A stretch of 64,000 nucleotides of DNA. Origin: Dysgonamonadaceae bacterium (lineage in GTDB: Bacteria > Bacteroidota > Bacteroidia > Bacteroidales > Azobacteroidaceae). The notes under the pieces were generated by a model, which saw only the letters and a program-made list of their open reading frames with translations, was not told the origin of the DNA and did not search any database. Shown piece by piece: positions 35,162-44,963 of the stretch; within the stretch, counting starts at the first letter, position 1; each line of letters begins with the position of its first letter. A program made the position numbers and the translations under genes. The stretch is taken from contig JAISUK010000015.1 of NCBI GenBank assembly GCA_031272075.1, positions 40,355 to 104,354 of the forward strand. The letters run 5' to 3'.

Positions 35162-38100
35162 TTAAAACTTGACATTAAATCCAACATTGATATTCCGTTG
35201 TATCGGATAGTCCCCGTCTCCATCGTTGGATTCAGGGTCAACGATTTTCAACTTGTCCCAGGTGGCCAGATTCATCCCGTTGAGGAAAAACCGGATGCTT
35301 GCGATACTCAACGATTTGCAGATATGCTGAGGGACTGTATATCCGATTTCCGCATTTTTCAATCGCAGGTAATTGCCGTTCCTTAGCCACAACGTGGAAG
35401 TCACGTCCGGAATGAAGTTGTTCTCATTGTTTTCGTTGATAACGGCGGGGTATTTCGCATTCGTGTTGTCGGCGCCCGGAATCCAGCGGTTGTCGTAGTA
35501 TTCCCGCAAGATATTCGATTCGCCTTCGTAAAAAGGACTCATTGTCCGGCCACCAAGAATGAAACTGGTATGCGCAGCACCGGTGAAGAAAAGGCTGGCA
35601 TCGAAATTTTTATAAACGAGCGTGGCGCCGAATCCGAACATGATTTCTGGCGTACGGGGATACCCGATCGGCACCTGGTCGTATAAATCAATCACCCCGT
35701 CGCTGTTAACATCCTGATATTTGATGTCGCCCGGACGTATAATTGTCATAAATGATTGTTTCGGACTCCGGTCGATGTCGTCCTGATCTTTGAAAAATCC
35801 GAGAGCGATCAGACCCAATGGTTGGCTGATCGATAGCCCTTTCTGCGACTGATAGGCGTATTTCTGTATCGGTTCGTCATTTTCAATGATGGTATTGCGA
35901 GCAAAGGTCAGGTTCGATTTGAAGTTCAGGAAGAAATCTTTGGTGAATTGTTTCTTTATGTCCAGTTGTCCGTCGATCCCTTTGTTTTCAGCCTTTCCGA
36001 GATTGCCGTAAGGACTGGTGCCGTAAAACCCTACCATGGTTGGGATGTCTTGCCGTTGAATCAGAATGCCGTCGCGTGATTCGTGAAAGACATCAACCTG
36101 TAGATTGATCAACCCTTTAAGCAGTTCCAGGTCTACACCGAGATTCATTTTGGTAGAAACTTCCCAGGTGATGTCGTCCGTACCGGTTTGTCCTTCTTCG
36201 ATGCCATTGATGAACGTTTGTAAGTCTTTCCCGAAGTAATAATGATTCACCACTCCCGTCGATTTCATGGTGGTGAGAAACAGGAAGCGCGTCCCGCTTT
36301 GGTCGTTACCGGCTTGTCCTACCGACGCTCTGAGCTTGAGGTGGTTGATAAACGGCGCTTTCCAGAATTTTTCTCCGGAGACGACCCATCCCACCGAAGC
36401 GGAAGGGAAAAATCCGAAGCGGTGTCCTTTCGGGAAGTTCTCCGATCCATTGTAGCCGAAGTTAAATTCGGCAAAATAGCGACTGTCGAAATCGTAGGTC
36501 GCTCTGCCGGCAATGCCCTGATGACGGTAGGGCAGGTTGGCGATCGTGGTGGAGGCTGTGATATCCACATAGTCGCGCTGGTTGTACATCAGCATGCCGG
36601 TAACGCCATGCTGTCCAAAACGGCGATCGTAATTCAACAATCCTTCGAGGTACAATGCACGGTTTCCGTAATACGCATAATTGTAGCTGAGCGGTGTTTC
36701 CTGACGATGAATCACGTATTGGTCTTCCCCCGTTTCGGGATCTTTGCCGATGTATTGCTTTACTTCGTAATTTTTCTGACGACTCGCGCCACCGTATGAA
36801 GTGTTGTCGTAAGAAAATTTGCCGTTGATGCTCAGCCCTTGTGTGACAAGCGAAGACAAATCCCATTTCAACCCGAAAGTGCTCTGCACGGTATTGTAAT
36901 GGAATGACCGGTATCCTTGCTGTGTAGCTGTCGCCCAAGGATTATATCCCGTATATGCCCCCGTAGGTTGCGTACCGCCCGGAGTGCCGTCGGGATTTCG
37001 CATGGGGAAAGCGATCGGTGTCGTTGATTTGATCGCATTAAAAATCCACCAGCTGTCATTTCCGGGATAGTTTCGTTGCTGAATGATTCCACCTACGCCG
37101 AGATTGAGCGACAAAGATTTTGTGATGTTGATATCCACGCGCGAACGGAAATTATAGCGGTTCAGGTTGGCATTGGTGTTATATTCGTTCTGGTCGTCGC
37201 CTTTATACAATCCATTCTGGAAGGTATATCCAACATTCACAAAATATTGGAGGAGTTCGGACCCTCCCGACACATTCAGATTGTGAACACTTTGGTAAGT
37301 ATTGTCGCGGATGGTTTCTTTCCACCAGTCGACGTTCGGGTAGAGGTAGGGATCCGATCCGTCTTCAAATTTTCGGAGTTCCTCTTCGGAAAAACGCATG
37401 TTGGTCTCTCCGCGGTTTGTCAATGCCTCATTGATTAATCTGGCATATTCCGGGCCATTGATGTATTTCGGAGTGCGGGTAGGCGTCAGCACTGCCGCTT
37501 CCGAACGCAAGGTGACGACGGGTTTGCCGATGATTCCTTTTTTGGTGGTGATGACTATAACGCCGTTAGCTCCACGTACGCCGTAAACCGCTGTCGCTGA
37601 GGCGTCCTTCAGGATATACATGCTTTCTATCTCTTGCGTATTGATGGCGTTCATGTCGCGCTCGATGCCGTCTACCAACACCAAGGGTGAGTTGGAAACC
37701 CACGAAGCGATTCCCCTGATATACACCGCCGCTTGGTCGGCTCCCGGTTCTCCCGAACTCTGACGGGTGATGATTCCTGGGATTTTACCGCCTATGGCGA
37801 CCGATAGCGAGGGGGTCGCCGACTGTTCCAGTTGTTTGATTTCCACATTGGAGATGGAAGCGGTGACGCTCGATTTTTTCTGTAAACCATAACCTACCAC
37901 CACGACATCTTGCAATTCGTTTTCCCGTGGTGTAAGCCGGACGCTGAGAAATGTCTGTTTCCCAATGACGATTGTCTTCGTGTCGTAGCCGAGGTAGCTG
38001 ACCTCGAACACATCTTCAGGCCTGACTTCGATGCTGAAAGTTCCGTCGGTGTCGGTGATAACCCCGCGCGTAGAGCCTTTGATCACGATACTGACGCCGG

Positions 38101-38527
38101 CCAAAGGCTCGCCGTCTTCATCCATGACGATTCCTTTCACGGTTGTCTGCGATGGCTTTGCCGGAATCTGTTTGCTTTCGGTTTTTTCCGCACGAACGAT
38201 GAATACCTGTTGACCGTCGATCCGGTATTTGTTGTCCGTGCCTTCAAAAAGTTTGTCCAGCACCTTTTCTATCGGTTCTCCCGTCACTTGCAGCGTCGCG
38301 ATTCGGTCATTATTTACATCTTTTTTGTTGTAGAAAAAGACATAATCGCTGACTGATTCAATCTTTCGAATGATTTCTTTTACTGTCCTGTTCTTCATGT
38401 CGACGGTAATGGATGCCGCTTGCGCTACAACGCTCTGCAACAGACAAAACACAAATCCCAGAAGAAGCATCATCATTCTCCCCTTTTTTCGGGTTTTCAT
38501 TTTTGCTTTAGTATTTTCCATGTACAT
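35162..38527 (-). CDS. SusC/RagA TonB-linked transporter with N-terminal STN signalling domain
   Basis: 1121 residues. After a signal peptide comes an STN domain (ITVDMKNRTVKEIIRKIE, YVFFYNKKDVNNDRIATL), then a regulatory-like domain (VKGIVMDEDGEPLAGVSIVI), plug (VVVVGYGLQKKSSVTASIS; YGVRGANGVIVITTKKG) and barrel. The STN domain is the part that contacts a FecR-type anti-sigma factor, and exactly such a pair (FecR, ECF sigma) is encoded immediately upstream on the same strand. So this transporter is probably its own sensor. Partner: the SusD two bases downstream. Confidence 0.95.
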   Translation of the reverse strand: MYMENTKAKMKTRKKGRMMMLLLGFVFCLLQSVVAQAASITVDMKNRTVKEIIRKIESVSDYVFFYNKKDVNNDRIATLQVTGEPIEKVLDKLFEGTDNKYRIDGQQVFIVRAEKTESKQIPAKPSQTTVKGIVMDEDGEPLAGVSIVIKGSTRGVITDTDGTFSIEVRPEDVFEVSYLGYDTKTIVIGKQTFLSVRLTPRENELQDVVVVGYGLQKKSSVTASISNVEIKQLEQSATPSLSVAIGGKIPGIITRQSSGEPGADQAAVYIRGIASWVSNSPLVLVDGIERDMNAINTQEIESMYILKDASATAVYGVRGANGVIVITTKKGIIGKPVVTLRSEAAVLTPTRTPKYINGPEYARLINEALTNRGETNMRFSEEELRKFEDGSDPYLYPNVDWWKETIRDNTYQSVHNLNVSGGSELLQYFVNVGYTFQNGLYKGDDQNEYNTNANLNRYNFRSRVDINITKSLSLNLGVGGIIQQRNYPGNDSWWIFNAIKSTTPIAFPMRNPDGTPGGTQPTGAYTGYNPWATATQQGYRSFHYNTVQSTFGLKWDLSSLVTQGLSINGKFSYDNTSYGGASRQKNYEVKQYIGKDPETGEDQYVIHRQETPLSYNYAYYGNRALYLEGLLNYDRRFGQHGVTGMLMYNQRDYVDITASTTIANLPYRHQGIAGRATYDFDSRYFAEFNFGYNGSENFPKGHRFGFFPSASVGWVVSGEKFWKAPFINHLKLRASVGQAGNDQSGTRFLFLTTMKSTGVVNHYYFGKDLQTFINGIEEGQTGTDDITWEVSTKMNLGVDLELLKGLINLQVDVFHESRDGILIQRQDIPTMVGFYGTSPYGNLGKAENKGIDGQLDIKKQFTKDFFLNFKSNLTFARNTIIENDEPIQKYAYQSQKGLSISQPLGLIALGFFKDQDDIDRSPKQSFMTIIRPGDIKYQDVNSDGVIDLYDQVPIGYPRTPEIMFGFGATLVYKNFDASLFFTGAAHTSFILGGRTMSPFYEGESNILREYYDNRWIPGADNTNAKYPAVINENNENNFIPDVTSTLWLRNGNYLRLKNAEIGYTVPQHICKSLSIASIRFFLNGMNLATWDKLKIVDPESNDGDGDYPIQRNINVGFNVKF

Positions 38528-38572
38528 TCATTAGTTTAAGTATTAAATATATTGGTTTTTCATTGATTCGAT

Positions 38573-39787
38573 TTATTCATCATCGATGTATTGTATGGTG
38601 TAGCGGTTGTCTTTGACGGCATAATTGAACCGGGCAATCTGCGAGAGGTTTTTCATCAGCGGATCGAGTTCGTCTCGCAGTTTGAGTTTCCCGAAACAGA
38701 TGGTTCCCGACTCTTTCTCCGGAAGCGTCATGGTGACATTATAATACCGAGCGAGTTTTAACAGTATTTTTTCTATCGGTTCGTTATCTAAAATATAGAT
38801 GCCGTTTTTCCATGAGGTATAGATTTCGGTATCCGTCGTTTTGAGTGAATTGCCTTCGGAAGTGGTTGTAAATACCTGACCTGGTTCCAGATTGAGGTCG
38901 TTTTCGTTTTGGCGTACTTTCACCGAGCCTTCTACCAATGCCACCTGGCTGATGTTGTCTCGACTGTAGGCTGCGACATTAAACTTCGTGCCCAGCACGC
39001 TTATTTCCATCGCATTGGTTTTGACGATAAAGGGCTTGTCGTCTGATTTGGCGACATCGACATAGATCTCGCCGTCGACATAAATTTCGCGCGCCTCGCC
39101 AACGAAGCGTTCGGGATATACCACGACAGTACCCGTATTGATCCAGATGTGGCTGCCGTCGGATAGCGTCAGTTGCGCCCGTTTCCCGAAAGGCACCCAA
39201 AGGCGGTTCATGGCAGGATTTTCGGTTGTTGCTGCCGGTTTCGCGGTTTTCAAGTCGATCACTTTGCGGTTTATTTTCAGCGTTCCATTGCTGTCGTAAC
39301 TGACTTGGGGATTTGCTTCGTCGATCTTCATTTCTTCATTCCCTGAGGAGAGACGAATCACGTCGGAGGGTTGCTCCTGGTTGATGATTCGAAATTGAGT
39401 ATATTCGGACGGTGGCGTCTGCTGCTTATTGTTCAACGGGAAGTAAAACAGGCAAGCTACGACGGCGGCTACGGTACCTACAGCAGTCGCAGAAAGGATT
39501 AGCAATTTCTTGATCCGAGTTCGCTTTCCGGCTTTCTGTGCTTGCTCAATCGATTTGGCAATCTTTATTCTTAAGTCGTTTAATTGTTCGGCGTCGGGTT
39601 CCTGTTGGGTATTCATCCAGGCTTCCAACATGAGATTGGCTTCCAGAAATTCGTCTATATCAATCTCGCAGTTGTCAATGAGGCTATTCCACAAAGCGCA
39701 GTCTTCGGGGTTCATTGTTGTCTGTGCTCGGATAAACGAATCATCGTCAAGAAAATCGATGCATTTATAATCCCTGTACTTTTTCAT
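38573..39787 (-). CDS. FecR-family anti-sigma factor
   Basis: 404 residues: a cytoplasmic N-terminal part of about 95 residues, one membrane segment (LLILSATAVGTVAAVVACLF), the periplasmic FecR domain (RLWVPFGKRAQLTLSDGSHI; VYPERFVGEAREIYVDGEIY; MEISVLGTKFNVAAYSRDN) and a C-terminal DUF4974 (IEKILLKLARYYNVTM). It overlaps the sigma gene by 23 bases. It would hold the ECF sigma until the STN-SusC signals substrate. Confidence 0.94.
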   Translation of the reverse strand: MKKYRDYKCIDFLDDDSFIRAQTTMNPEDCALWNSLIDNCEIDIDEFLEANLMLEAWMNTQQEPDAEQLNDLRIKIAKSIEQAQKAGKRTRIKKLLILSATAVGTVAAVVACLFYFPLNNKQQTPPSEYTQFRIINQEQPSDVIRLSSGNEEMKIDEANPQVSYDSNGTLKINRKVIDLKTAKPAATTENPAMNRLWVPFGKRAQLTLSDGSHIWINTGTVVVYPERFVGEAREIYVDGEIYVDVAKSDDKPFIVKTNAMEISVLGTKFNVAAYSRDNISQVALVEGSVKVRQNENDLNLEPGQVFTTTSEGNSLKTTDTEIYTSWKNGIYILDNEPIEKILLKLARYYNVTMTLPEKESGTICFGKLKLRDELDPLMKNLSQIARFNYAVKDNRYTIQYIDDE

Positions 39788-40310
39788 TTTTGGAAAATAC
39801 CTTTCTCAGTTTATTAATCGTCCGTTGAAACAGGTTCTGAACCGATTGCGGATTGATATTCATGATCCTGGAAATTTCATTGAAAGTCATGCCTTCGTGG
39901 AATCGCAGGAACAGGACTTCTTTTTGGCGCTGGTTCAAGTGCGAAAGCATTTCCCTTATCAGCACCTCGCGGTCTGTTTTTTCTTCAAACTTCAGGTGTT
40001 CGTTTTTTGTATCATATTCCAGATACTCAATATCCACATCATTGATATCGGCATACACAGCGCTTTTCTTCAGTAGGAATAAAATCTTGTGCCGCAACGC
40101 AGAAAACAGGTAGGCTTTGTTGTTGCGTATGTTGAGAAAATTTTCTTTGTAGCGGTAGAAATCAAGCATCAGGTCGTGTATGGCATCTGCGACAAGAAAT
40201 TCATCGGCACACAACGACATCCCGTACTGATACATATCTTTAGCATACGTATTGTAAAGCGTTGAGATATCGCTCAATTCGATATTAAATTCATTTTCAG
40301 AATGCGTCAT
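39765..40310 (-). CDS. ECF-type RNA polymerase sigma factor
   Basis: 181 residues from the ATG at 40310 (a TTG two codons upstream is less likely). Region 2: DAIHDLMLDFYRYKENF and NKAYLFSALRHKILFLLKK. Region 4: HLNQRQKEVLFLRFHEGMTF followed by NEISRIMNINPQSVQNLFQR. This is the RpoE-like subfamily paired with FecR in Bacteroidota glycan loci. First gene of the second cluster; probable targets are the susC-susD-lipoprotein-glycosidase genes downstream. Confidence 0.94.
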   Translation of the reverse strand: MTHSENEFNIELSDISTLYNTYAKDMYQYGMSLCADEFLVADAIHDLMLDFYRYKENFLNIRNNKAYLFSALRHKILFLLKKSAVYADINDVDIEYLEYDTKNEHLKFEEKTDREVLIREMLSHLNQRQKEVLFLRFHEGMTFNEISRIMNINPQSVQNLFQRTINKLRKVFSKNEKVQGL

Positions 40311-40413
40311 GTTCAAAGATAAATCAAGACCCTTTTTAATAATGAGTTTAATTTCGAACCGAATATACTCACTTTGCGGAGAAAAACGTAAAAAAATGGA
40401 ATTAAGTCATGGG

Positions 40414-40707
40414 TTACACCATCTTCTCACAGTTCCACACGAAAGCGTGCAAACCTTGCGCCTCCGTCGCCGCATCCATTTCGTGCAGCCGGGCAAGCAG
40501 GTTGTCGACCTTTTCATCGGGAACGACGGTGAGAAAAGCGGAATTAAGTGTCGGCCAAGCGTGGTCGCCGTAGTGGGGCTCGCCGCGACGCGAACCCCTG
40601 CCCTGTACGGTTTCCCAAAGCGTGAAACCGCGAATGTTTAAGTTGTCGAAAAGCGTTAAAATTCTATCTTTATACGCTTGATTATATGGAATAAATACCG
40701 TTTTCAT
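40414..40707 (-). CDS. PG0541-like transporter-associated small protein
   Basis: 97 residues from the ATG at 40707 (MKTVFIPYNQAYKDRI). It has a ferredoxin-like/PII-like pattern with GFTLWETVQGRGSRRGEPHY, LNSAFLTVVPDEKVDNLLARLHEMD and a C-terminal FVWNCEKMV. Such proteins are found at the end of RND efflux operons in Bacteroidales; their job is unknown, and a PII-like regulatory or metal-sensing role is only a guess. It lies after the RND pump, separated by a heptamer repeat. Confidence 0.75.
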   Translation of the reverse strand: MKTVFIPYNQAYKDRILTLFDNLNIRGFTLWETVQGRGSRRGEPHYGDHAWPTLNSAFLTVVPDEKVDNLLARLHEMDAATEAQGLHAFVWNCEKMV

Positions 40708-40710
40708 TTC

Positions 40711-40745
40711 AATTAACAATTAACAATTAACAATTAACAATTAAC
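40711..40745. repeat. Tandem heptamer (AATTAAC)5
   Basis: Five perfect AATTAAC units fill the gap between the small protein and the RND pump gene; a shorter, related AATTAACAATGAAT stretch lies before the pump gene near 43893-43920. Simple period-7 spacer, no gene. Confidence 0.85.
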
Positions 40746-40747
40746 AA

Positions 40748-43700
40748 TTAGGCTTTGAGTTTTGCCTTTTTGAGTTTCTTTCTTGTCCGTTTTACGCCGT
40801 TTGCTCCGAAAATTGAATAGAGAGCGGGGACGTAGAGCAACGTCAACAAAGTTGAAAGCGTCAGACCGCCCACAACGGCGACGCCCATCGGCTGCCACAT
40901 TTCCGAGCCGGTACCGCGTGGAATCGCCATCGGAATCATGCCGAGTACGGTGGTTGCAGTGGTCATCAATATCGGGCGCAGACGTGATCGTCCGGCTGCA
41001 ATGACCGCATGGTCTATCGACATGCCACGCTCTCGGTTGAGGTTGGCATAGTCGATGAATACAATGCCGTTTTTCACTACGATCCCAATCAGCATCACCA
41101 TCCCGACCATCGACATCAGACTGACCGGCTGACCGGTAATCATCAGCGCCAACATCACACCTGCAACGCCGAAAGTGAGCGAGAGGATGATGATGAACGG
41201 GTAGGTGAGCGACTCAAACTGCGCTGCCATCACGATGTATACAAGGAGTACACAGAGCAGCATCAATAGTCCGAGGTCGGCATTGGTGTCCTGCTGGTCT
41301 TCGAGCGAGCCGCCGATTTGGATGCCGATTTCGGTAGGAATTTTACCTTCCGCACGCATCTCGTCGATCACATTGTTGACTCCGTCGACCACATCGCTCA
41401 ATGCGGCTTTGTAGAGCGAACCGCTGACTTTCACAATGCGTTCGCGGTTCTGCCGATCGATTTGCGGAAGTGTCTGACGTTCAACAATCTTGCCGAGTTC
41501 TTTAACCCTGATAGCAGCGCCGGCCGCGTTGTAAACCGTGATGTCTTCGATGGCTTGCAGCGATTGACGGTAAACCTCGTCGTAGCGCACCACAATATCG
41601 TATTCATCACCCTCTTCGCGGTAGGTGGAAATATACGAGCCGTTGATCCGGTTGCGGACAAAATTGGCTGCCGTAGCCGAATTTAAGCCGTTCTCGGCAA
41701 GTTTCTCGCGGTCGAAATCAATCTGATATTCCTGCCGGTAGTCCTGACGACTGATGAAGAGGTCGCGCAAGCCTTTCACTTCACCCAATCGTTGCTTCAT
41801 TTCCGCAGCAATGCGGTCGGTGGTGGCGAGGTCGAATCCGTAAATCTCAACGTCAACCGTGCTCGCTCCCTGTCCCATCATACCGCCGCTGCCGCCAGGG
41901 GAAACGGAGTATTTGTAGATTTCGGGCATATTCTCCATGATATTTCGCATCTCGTCGCCAACATCGTAGATCGAGACATCGCGATATTCGGGATCCACAC
42001 AGCGGATACGGAACGAAATCAGGTTCGAGGCATTAGACTGCAATGCGGCCATGGTATTGTCCTCGTCAGCCTGACCGACAGAGAACGAGAGCGTGCGGAA
42101 AACATCTCCGCATTTTTCTCTCACAAGGCTGTCAATTTTCAATGCTGTGGCGCGTGCGACTTCCATCCGCGTGCCGGTAGGCAGATAGACGTTGGCCGTG
42201 ATGAAACTGTTGTCAGATGCCGGCATGAAGTCGACTTTGATCAGTTGACTTGCCGGAATCATGATCAGCAAAAACAGTCCGAAGCAGGCAATCAGCGTTT
42301 TCCAGCGGTTGCGTACGCAGAGGTTGACCATTTTGGCGTAAGTAGCGTCGAGTTTGTTAAGGAAAACCTTGATAGGCGCGTGGATACGGTCGAAAAATCG
42401 TCCCTGCGTATTGGTCAGTCGCAGCATCTGCGACGAAAGCATCGGCGTCAGTGAGAGGGCGCAGATGAGTGACACGACAATCATGATTGTTACTGTCCAG
42501 CCGAGTTCGCCAAACATGACGCCTGCCAGCCCGGTCGCCATTGTCATCGGGAAGAACACCGCGATGATCGTCAATGTCGATGCGATCACAGCGACGCCCA
42601 CTTCGTTGGTGGCATATACTGCCGCCTCTTTGGGGGTGGAGCCGCGCTCGATATGTTTGGTGATATTTTCAAGCACCACGATGGCGTCGTCCACCACCAG
42701 GCCAATCGCGATCGTCAATGATGACAGCGAGATGATATTCAGCGAACTGCCCACCGCCATCAGGTAGATAAACGAGGCGATCAGCGAAATCGGGATCGTG
42801 AGGATAATGATGATTGTTGCACGCCAGCGACCGAGGAAAAACATCACAACAAACATCACGAAGATGGCCGCCAGCAGGATGGTCTCGGTCAACGAGTCGA
42901 TTGACTGCTGGATAAAGTCCGACGAGTCCATCAACAACGTCAGTTTGATGTCGGGCGGAAGCGTTTTTTGCAGTTCGGGAATGATTTTTTTTACGTCTTT
43001 GGCGATAGACACCGTGTTTGCACCCGACTGTTTCTGAATCACTACCAAGGCGCCTTTCACACCATCGGTATAGGATTCCATCACACGGGTTTCGATCGTG
43101 TCGTTCAGCGTGGCGACGTCTTTCAGATAGATATTCCGACCTTGTTGCGAGCCGACGACGATGCCGAGCAATTGTTCGGAAGCCTTAAATTCGCCTTCTA
43201 CACGCAGGGAGTAGGTTTCTGTGCCGATGTCGAAACTGCCTGCCGGCACGTTGAGGTTTTCGGCGGCGATGACCTGCGCAATCTGTTCTACCGTCAGGTT
43301 GTACGATTCGAGCCGTTCGGGATTGACATTGACTTGAACCTGACGCTGCGGCGCGCCGGATACAGTAACTGCACCTACGCCCGTGACGCGGTTGAGCGGG
43401 TTGGCTACTTTTTCGTCGAGAATTTTATACAGCCCGTTCACGCTTTCGGTTGCCGTTGCCGAATAAATCGAAACGGGAATCATGTCCATCGAAAATTTGA
43501 AGATGATAGGCGTCGAAATGCCGTCGGGCAGCGACGACTTGACCATATCAATCTTGTCGCGCACGTCGTTGGTGGCGATGTCGATGTTGGTGCCGTAGTT
43601 AAATTCGAGGCTGACTATCGACATGTTGTCTTTCGACTGCGAAGTAATCTCTTTGAGGTTTTCGCAGGAATTGAGGCTGTTTTCGAGCGGTCGGGTGATA

Positions 43701-43885
43701 TTTGTTTCAATGTCCGAAGCGCTCGCGCCCGGATAGGCGATGATGACCGACAGCATATTTGTTTCGATGTCGGGAAAAAGGTCTACCGCCAGACGGGTAT
43801 AAGAGAACAAGCCGATGATGGCGACGCCTACAAACACGAGGGCGGTGAAGATGGGGCGCTTAACTGCAGAGGAATATAAACTCAT
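40748..43885 (-). CDS. RND efflux pump inner-membrane subunit (AcrB/HAE1 type)
   Basis: 1045 residues, 12 membrane segments with two large periplasmic loops. VKRPIFTALVFVGVAIIGL is the family's N-terminal helix; the proton-relay aspartates are in GLVVDDAIVVLENI. VFRTLSFSVGQADEDN and the late LMSMVGMVMLIGIVVKNGIV block are typical. It forms a tripartite pump with the membrane fusion protein and TolC-type channel encoded just upstream. Likely exports drugs, bile-type detergents or metabolites; specificity cannot be read. Confidence 0.96.
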   Translation of the reverse strand: MSLYSSAVKRPIFTALVFVGVAIIGLFSYTRLAVDLFPDIETNMLSVIIAYPGASASDIETNITRPLENSLNSCENLKEITSQSKDNMSIVSLEFNYGTNIDIATNDVRDKIDMVKSSLPDGISTPIIFKFSMDMIPVSIYSATATESVNGLYKILDEKVANPLNRVTGVGAVTVSGAPQRQVQVNVNPERLESYNLTVEQIAQVIAAENLNVPAGSFDIGTETYSLRVEGEFKASEQLLGIVVGSQQGRNIYLKDVATLNDTIETRVMESYTDGVKGALVVIQKQSGANTVSIAKDVKKIIPELQKTLPPDIKLTLLMDSSDFIQQSIDSLTETILLAAIFVMFVVMFFLGRWRATIIIILTIPISLIASFIYLMAVGSSLNIISLSSLTIAIGLVVDDAIVVLENITKHIERGSTPKEAAVYATNEVGVAVIASTLTIIAVFFPMTMATGLAGVMFGELGWTVTIMIVVSLICALSLTPMLSSQMLRLTNTQGRFFDRIHAPIKVFLNKLDATYAKMVNLCVRNRWKTLIACFGLFLLIMIPASQLIKVDFMPASDNSFITANVYLPTGTRMEVARATALKIDSLVREKCGDVFRTLSFSVGQADEDNTMAALQSNASNLISFRIRCVDPEYRDVSIYDVGDEMRNIMENMPEIYKYSVSPGGSGGMMGQGASTVDVEIYGFDLATTDRIAAEMKQRLGEVKGLRDLFISRQDYRQEYQIDFDREKLAENGLNSATAANFVRNRINGSYISTYREEGDEYDIVVRYDEVYRQSLQAIEDITVYNAAGAAIRVKELGKIVERQTLPQIDRQNRERIVKVSGSLYKAALSDVVDGVNNVIDEMRAEGKIPTEIGIQIGGSLEDQQDTNADLGLLMLLCVLLVYIVMAAQFESLTYPFIIILSLTFGVAGVMLALMITGQPVSLMSMVGMVMLIGIVVKNGIVFIDYANLNRERGMSIDHAVIAAGRSRLRPILMTTATTVLGMIPMAIPRGTGSEMWQPMGVAVVGGLTLSTLLTLLYVPALYSIFGANGVKRTRKKLKKAKLKA

Positions 43886-43918
43886 TTCAATGAATAATTA
43901 ACAATGAATAATTAACAA

Positions 43919-44938
43919 TTATTGATTGAGAACTTCCACTTCCGTTCCGTCAATCAGCCTTGTCTGTCCATCGGTAACGATCACATCGCCATCGTTGATG
44001 CCTGCACGTATTTCGTAATTTTCACCAATGCGCTGGCCGAGTTCCACCTTGTTGTAGCGGGCGATGCCATCGACCACCGTGAAGACGTATTTATCGTTCG
44101 CACCTGCCTGTTTCTGCACCGCACGGTCGGGAATGACGATGCTTTCGCCGGTGCCGAAATTAACCATCACGCGGGCGTACATGCCCGGCCGCACTTTCAG
44201 GTCGCGGTTGTCGATGGTGATTTCCACCCCGAAAGTGTGCGTCGTGGCGTCGATGGTGGGATAGATCAGTGTGACCTTTCCGGTAAATTGCTCATTTTCG
44301 TACACGTCGAGGTTTAGATCGACAGACATTCCGAGTTTTACTTTTGCAAAATACGATTCCGAAACATTGATACGCGCCTTGACGGGATTGAGTTGCTGGA
44401 CAGTGATGATGGGTTGTGCGGCATAAACGTCGCCATTGTCATAGTTGCGGGCAGTAACGACACCGTAGATGGGGCTGCGCAATTGGGTATTGTCGTTGAT
44501 GTTGTTGATGGCGGTGCGGAGAACGTCGATTTGGGTTTTAATCTGGTCGACTTGCTGCTGGGCGATGCCTCCCACTGCGAGCAGCTCGTTGTAACGTTGG
44601 TAGTCGCGTTCGAGGTTTTCCAACTGCTTTGTCTGCTGGAGCAGGTTGGAGGCATCCATCTGGACGAGCAGTTGCCCTTTCTGGACACGGTCGCCGACCT
44701 CGACGAAGATTTTTTCGATACGTCCGGGCGTTGCGGGGGTGATTTGGTTGATGACGTCGGCCTGCACCGTTGCCGTGTAGGTCGAGATGCGTTCTACGGG
44801 CTGGGTTCGAGCGATGGTTGTGTTAACCTTTGCGCGTTTGTTTGCACCTTCTTCCTGTTTTTTCTCGCTTCCTCCACAGGAAGCCAGGACTACCGCGCAT
44901 ACGAGGGGCAAAAATCTGAATACAATTTTCCGTTTCAT
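43919..44938 (-). CDS. RND efflux membrane fusion lipoprotein
   Basis: 339-residue periplasmic adaptor anchored by a lipidated Cys (VVLASC). Split lipoyl-like halves (PGRIEKIFVEVGDRVQKGQL; AQPIITVQQLNPVKARINVS) flank a coiled-coil hairpin of about 60 residues; the beta-barrel and membrane-proximal parts follow (VRPGMYARVMVNFGTGESIV). Encoded between the TolC-type gene and the pump, same strand. Confidence 0.95.
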   Translation of the reverse strand: MKRKIVFRFLPLVCAVVLASCGGSEKKQEEGANKRAKVNTTIARTQPVERISTYTATVQADVINQITPATPGRIEKIFVEVGDRVQKGQLLVQMDASNLLQQTKQLENLERDYQRYNELLAVGGIAQQQVDQIKTQIDVLRTAINNINDNTQLRSPIYGVVTARNYDNGDVYAAQPIITVQQLNPVKARINVSESYFAKVKLGMSVDLNLDVYENEQFTGKVTLIYPTIDATTHTFGVEITIDNRDLKVRPGMYARVMVNFGTGESIVIPDRAVQKQAGANDKYVFTVVDGIARYNKVELGQRIGENYEIRAGINDGDVIVTDGQTRLIDGTEVEVLNQ

Positions 44939-44963
44939 AATGCTATTTTGTTGTTTAATTTCC

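Noticed and set aside
40711..40745. Heptamer array as a regulatory element
   Set aside because: Perfect low-complexity period-7 repeats appear at several unrelated gene gaps here; nothing ties them to control.
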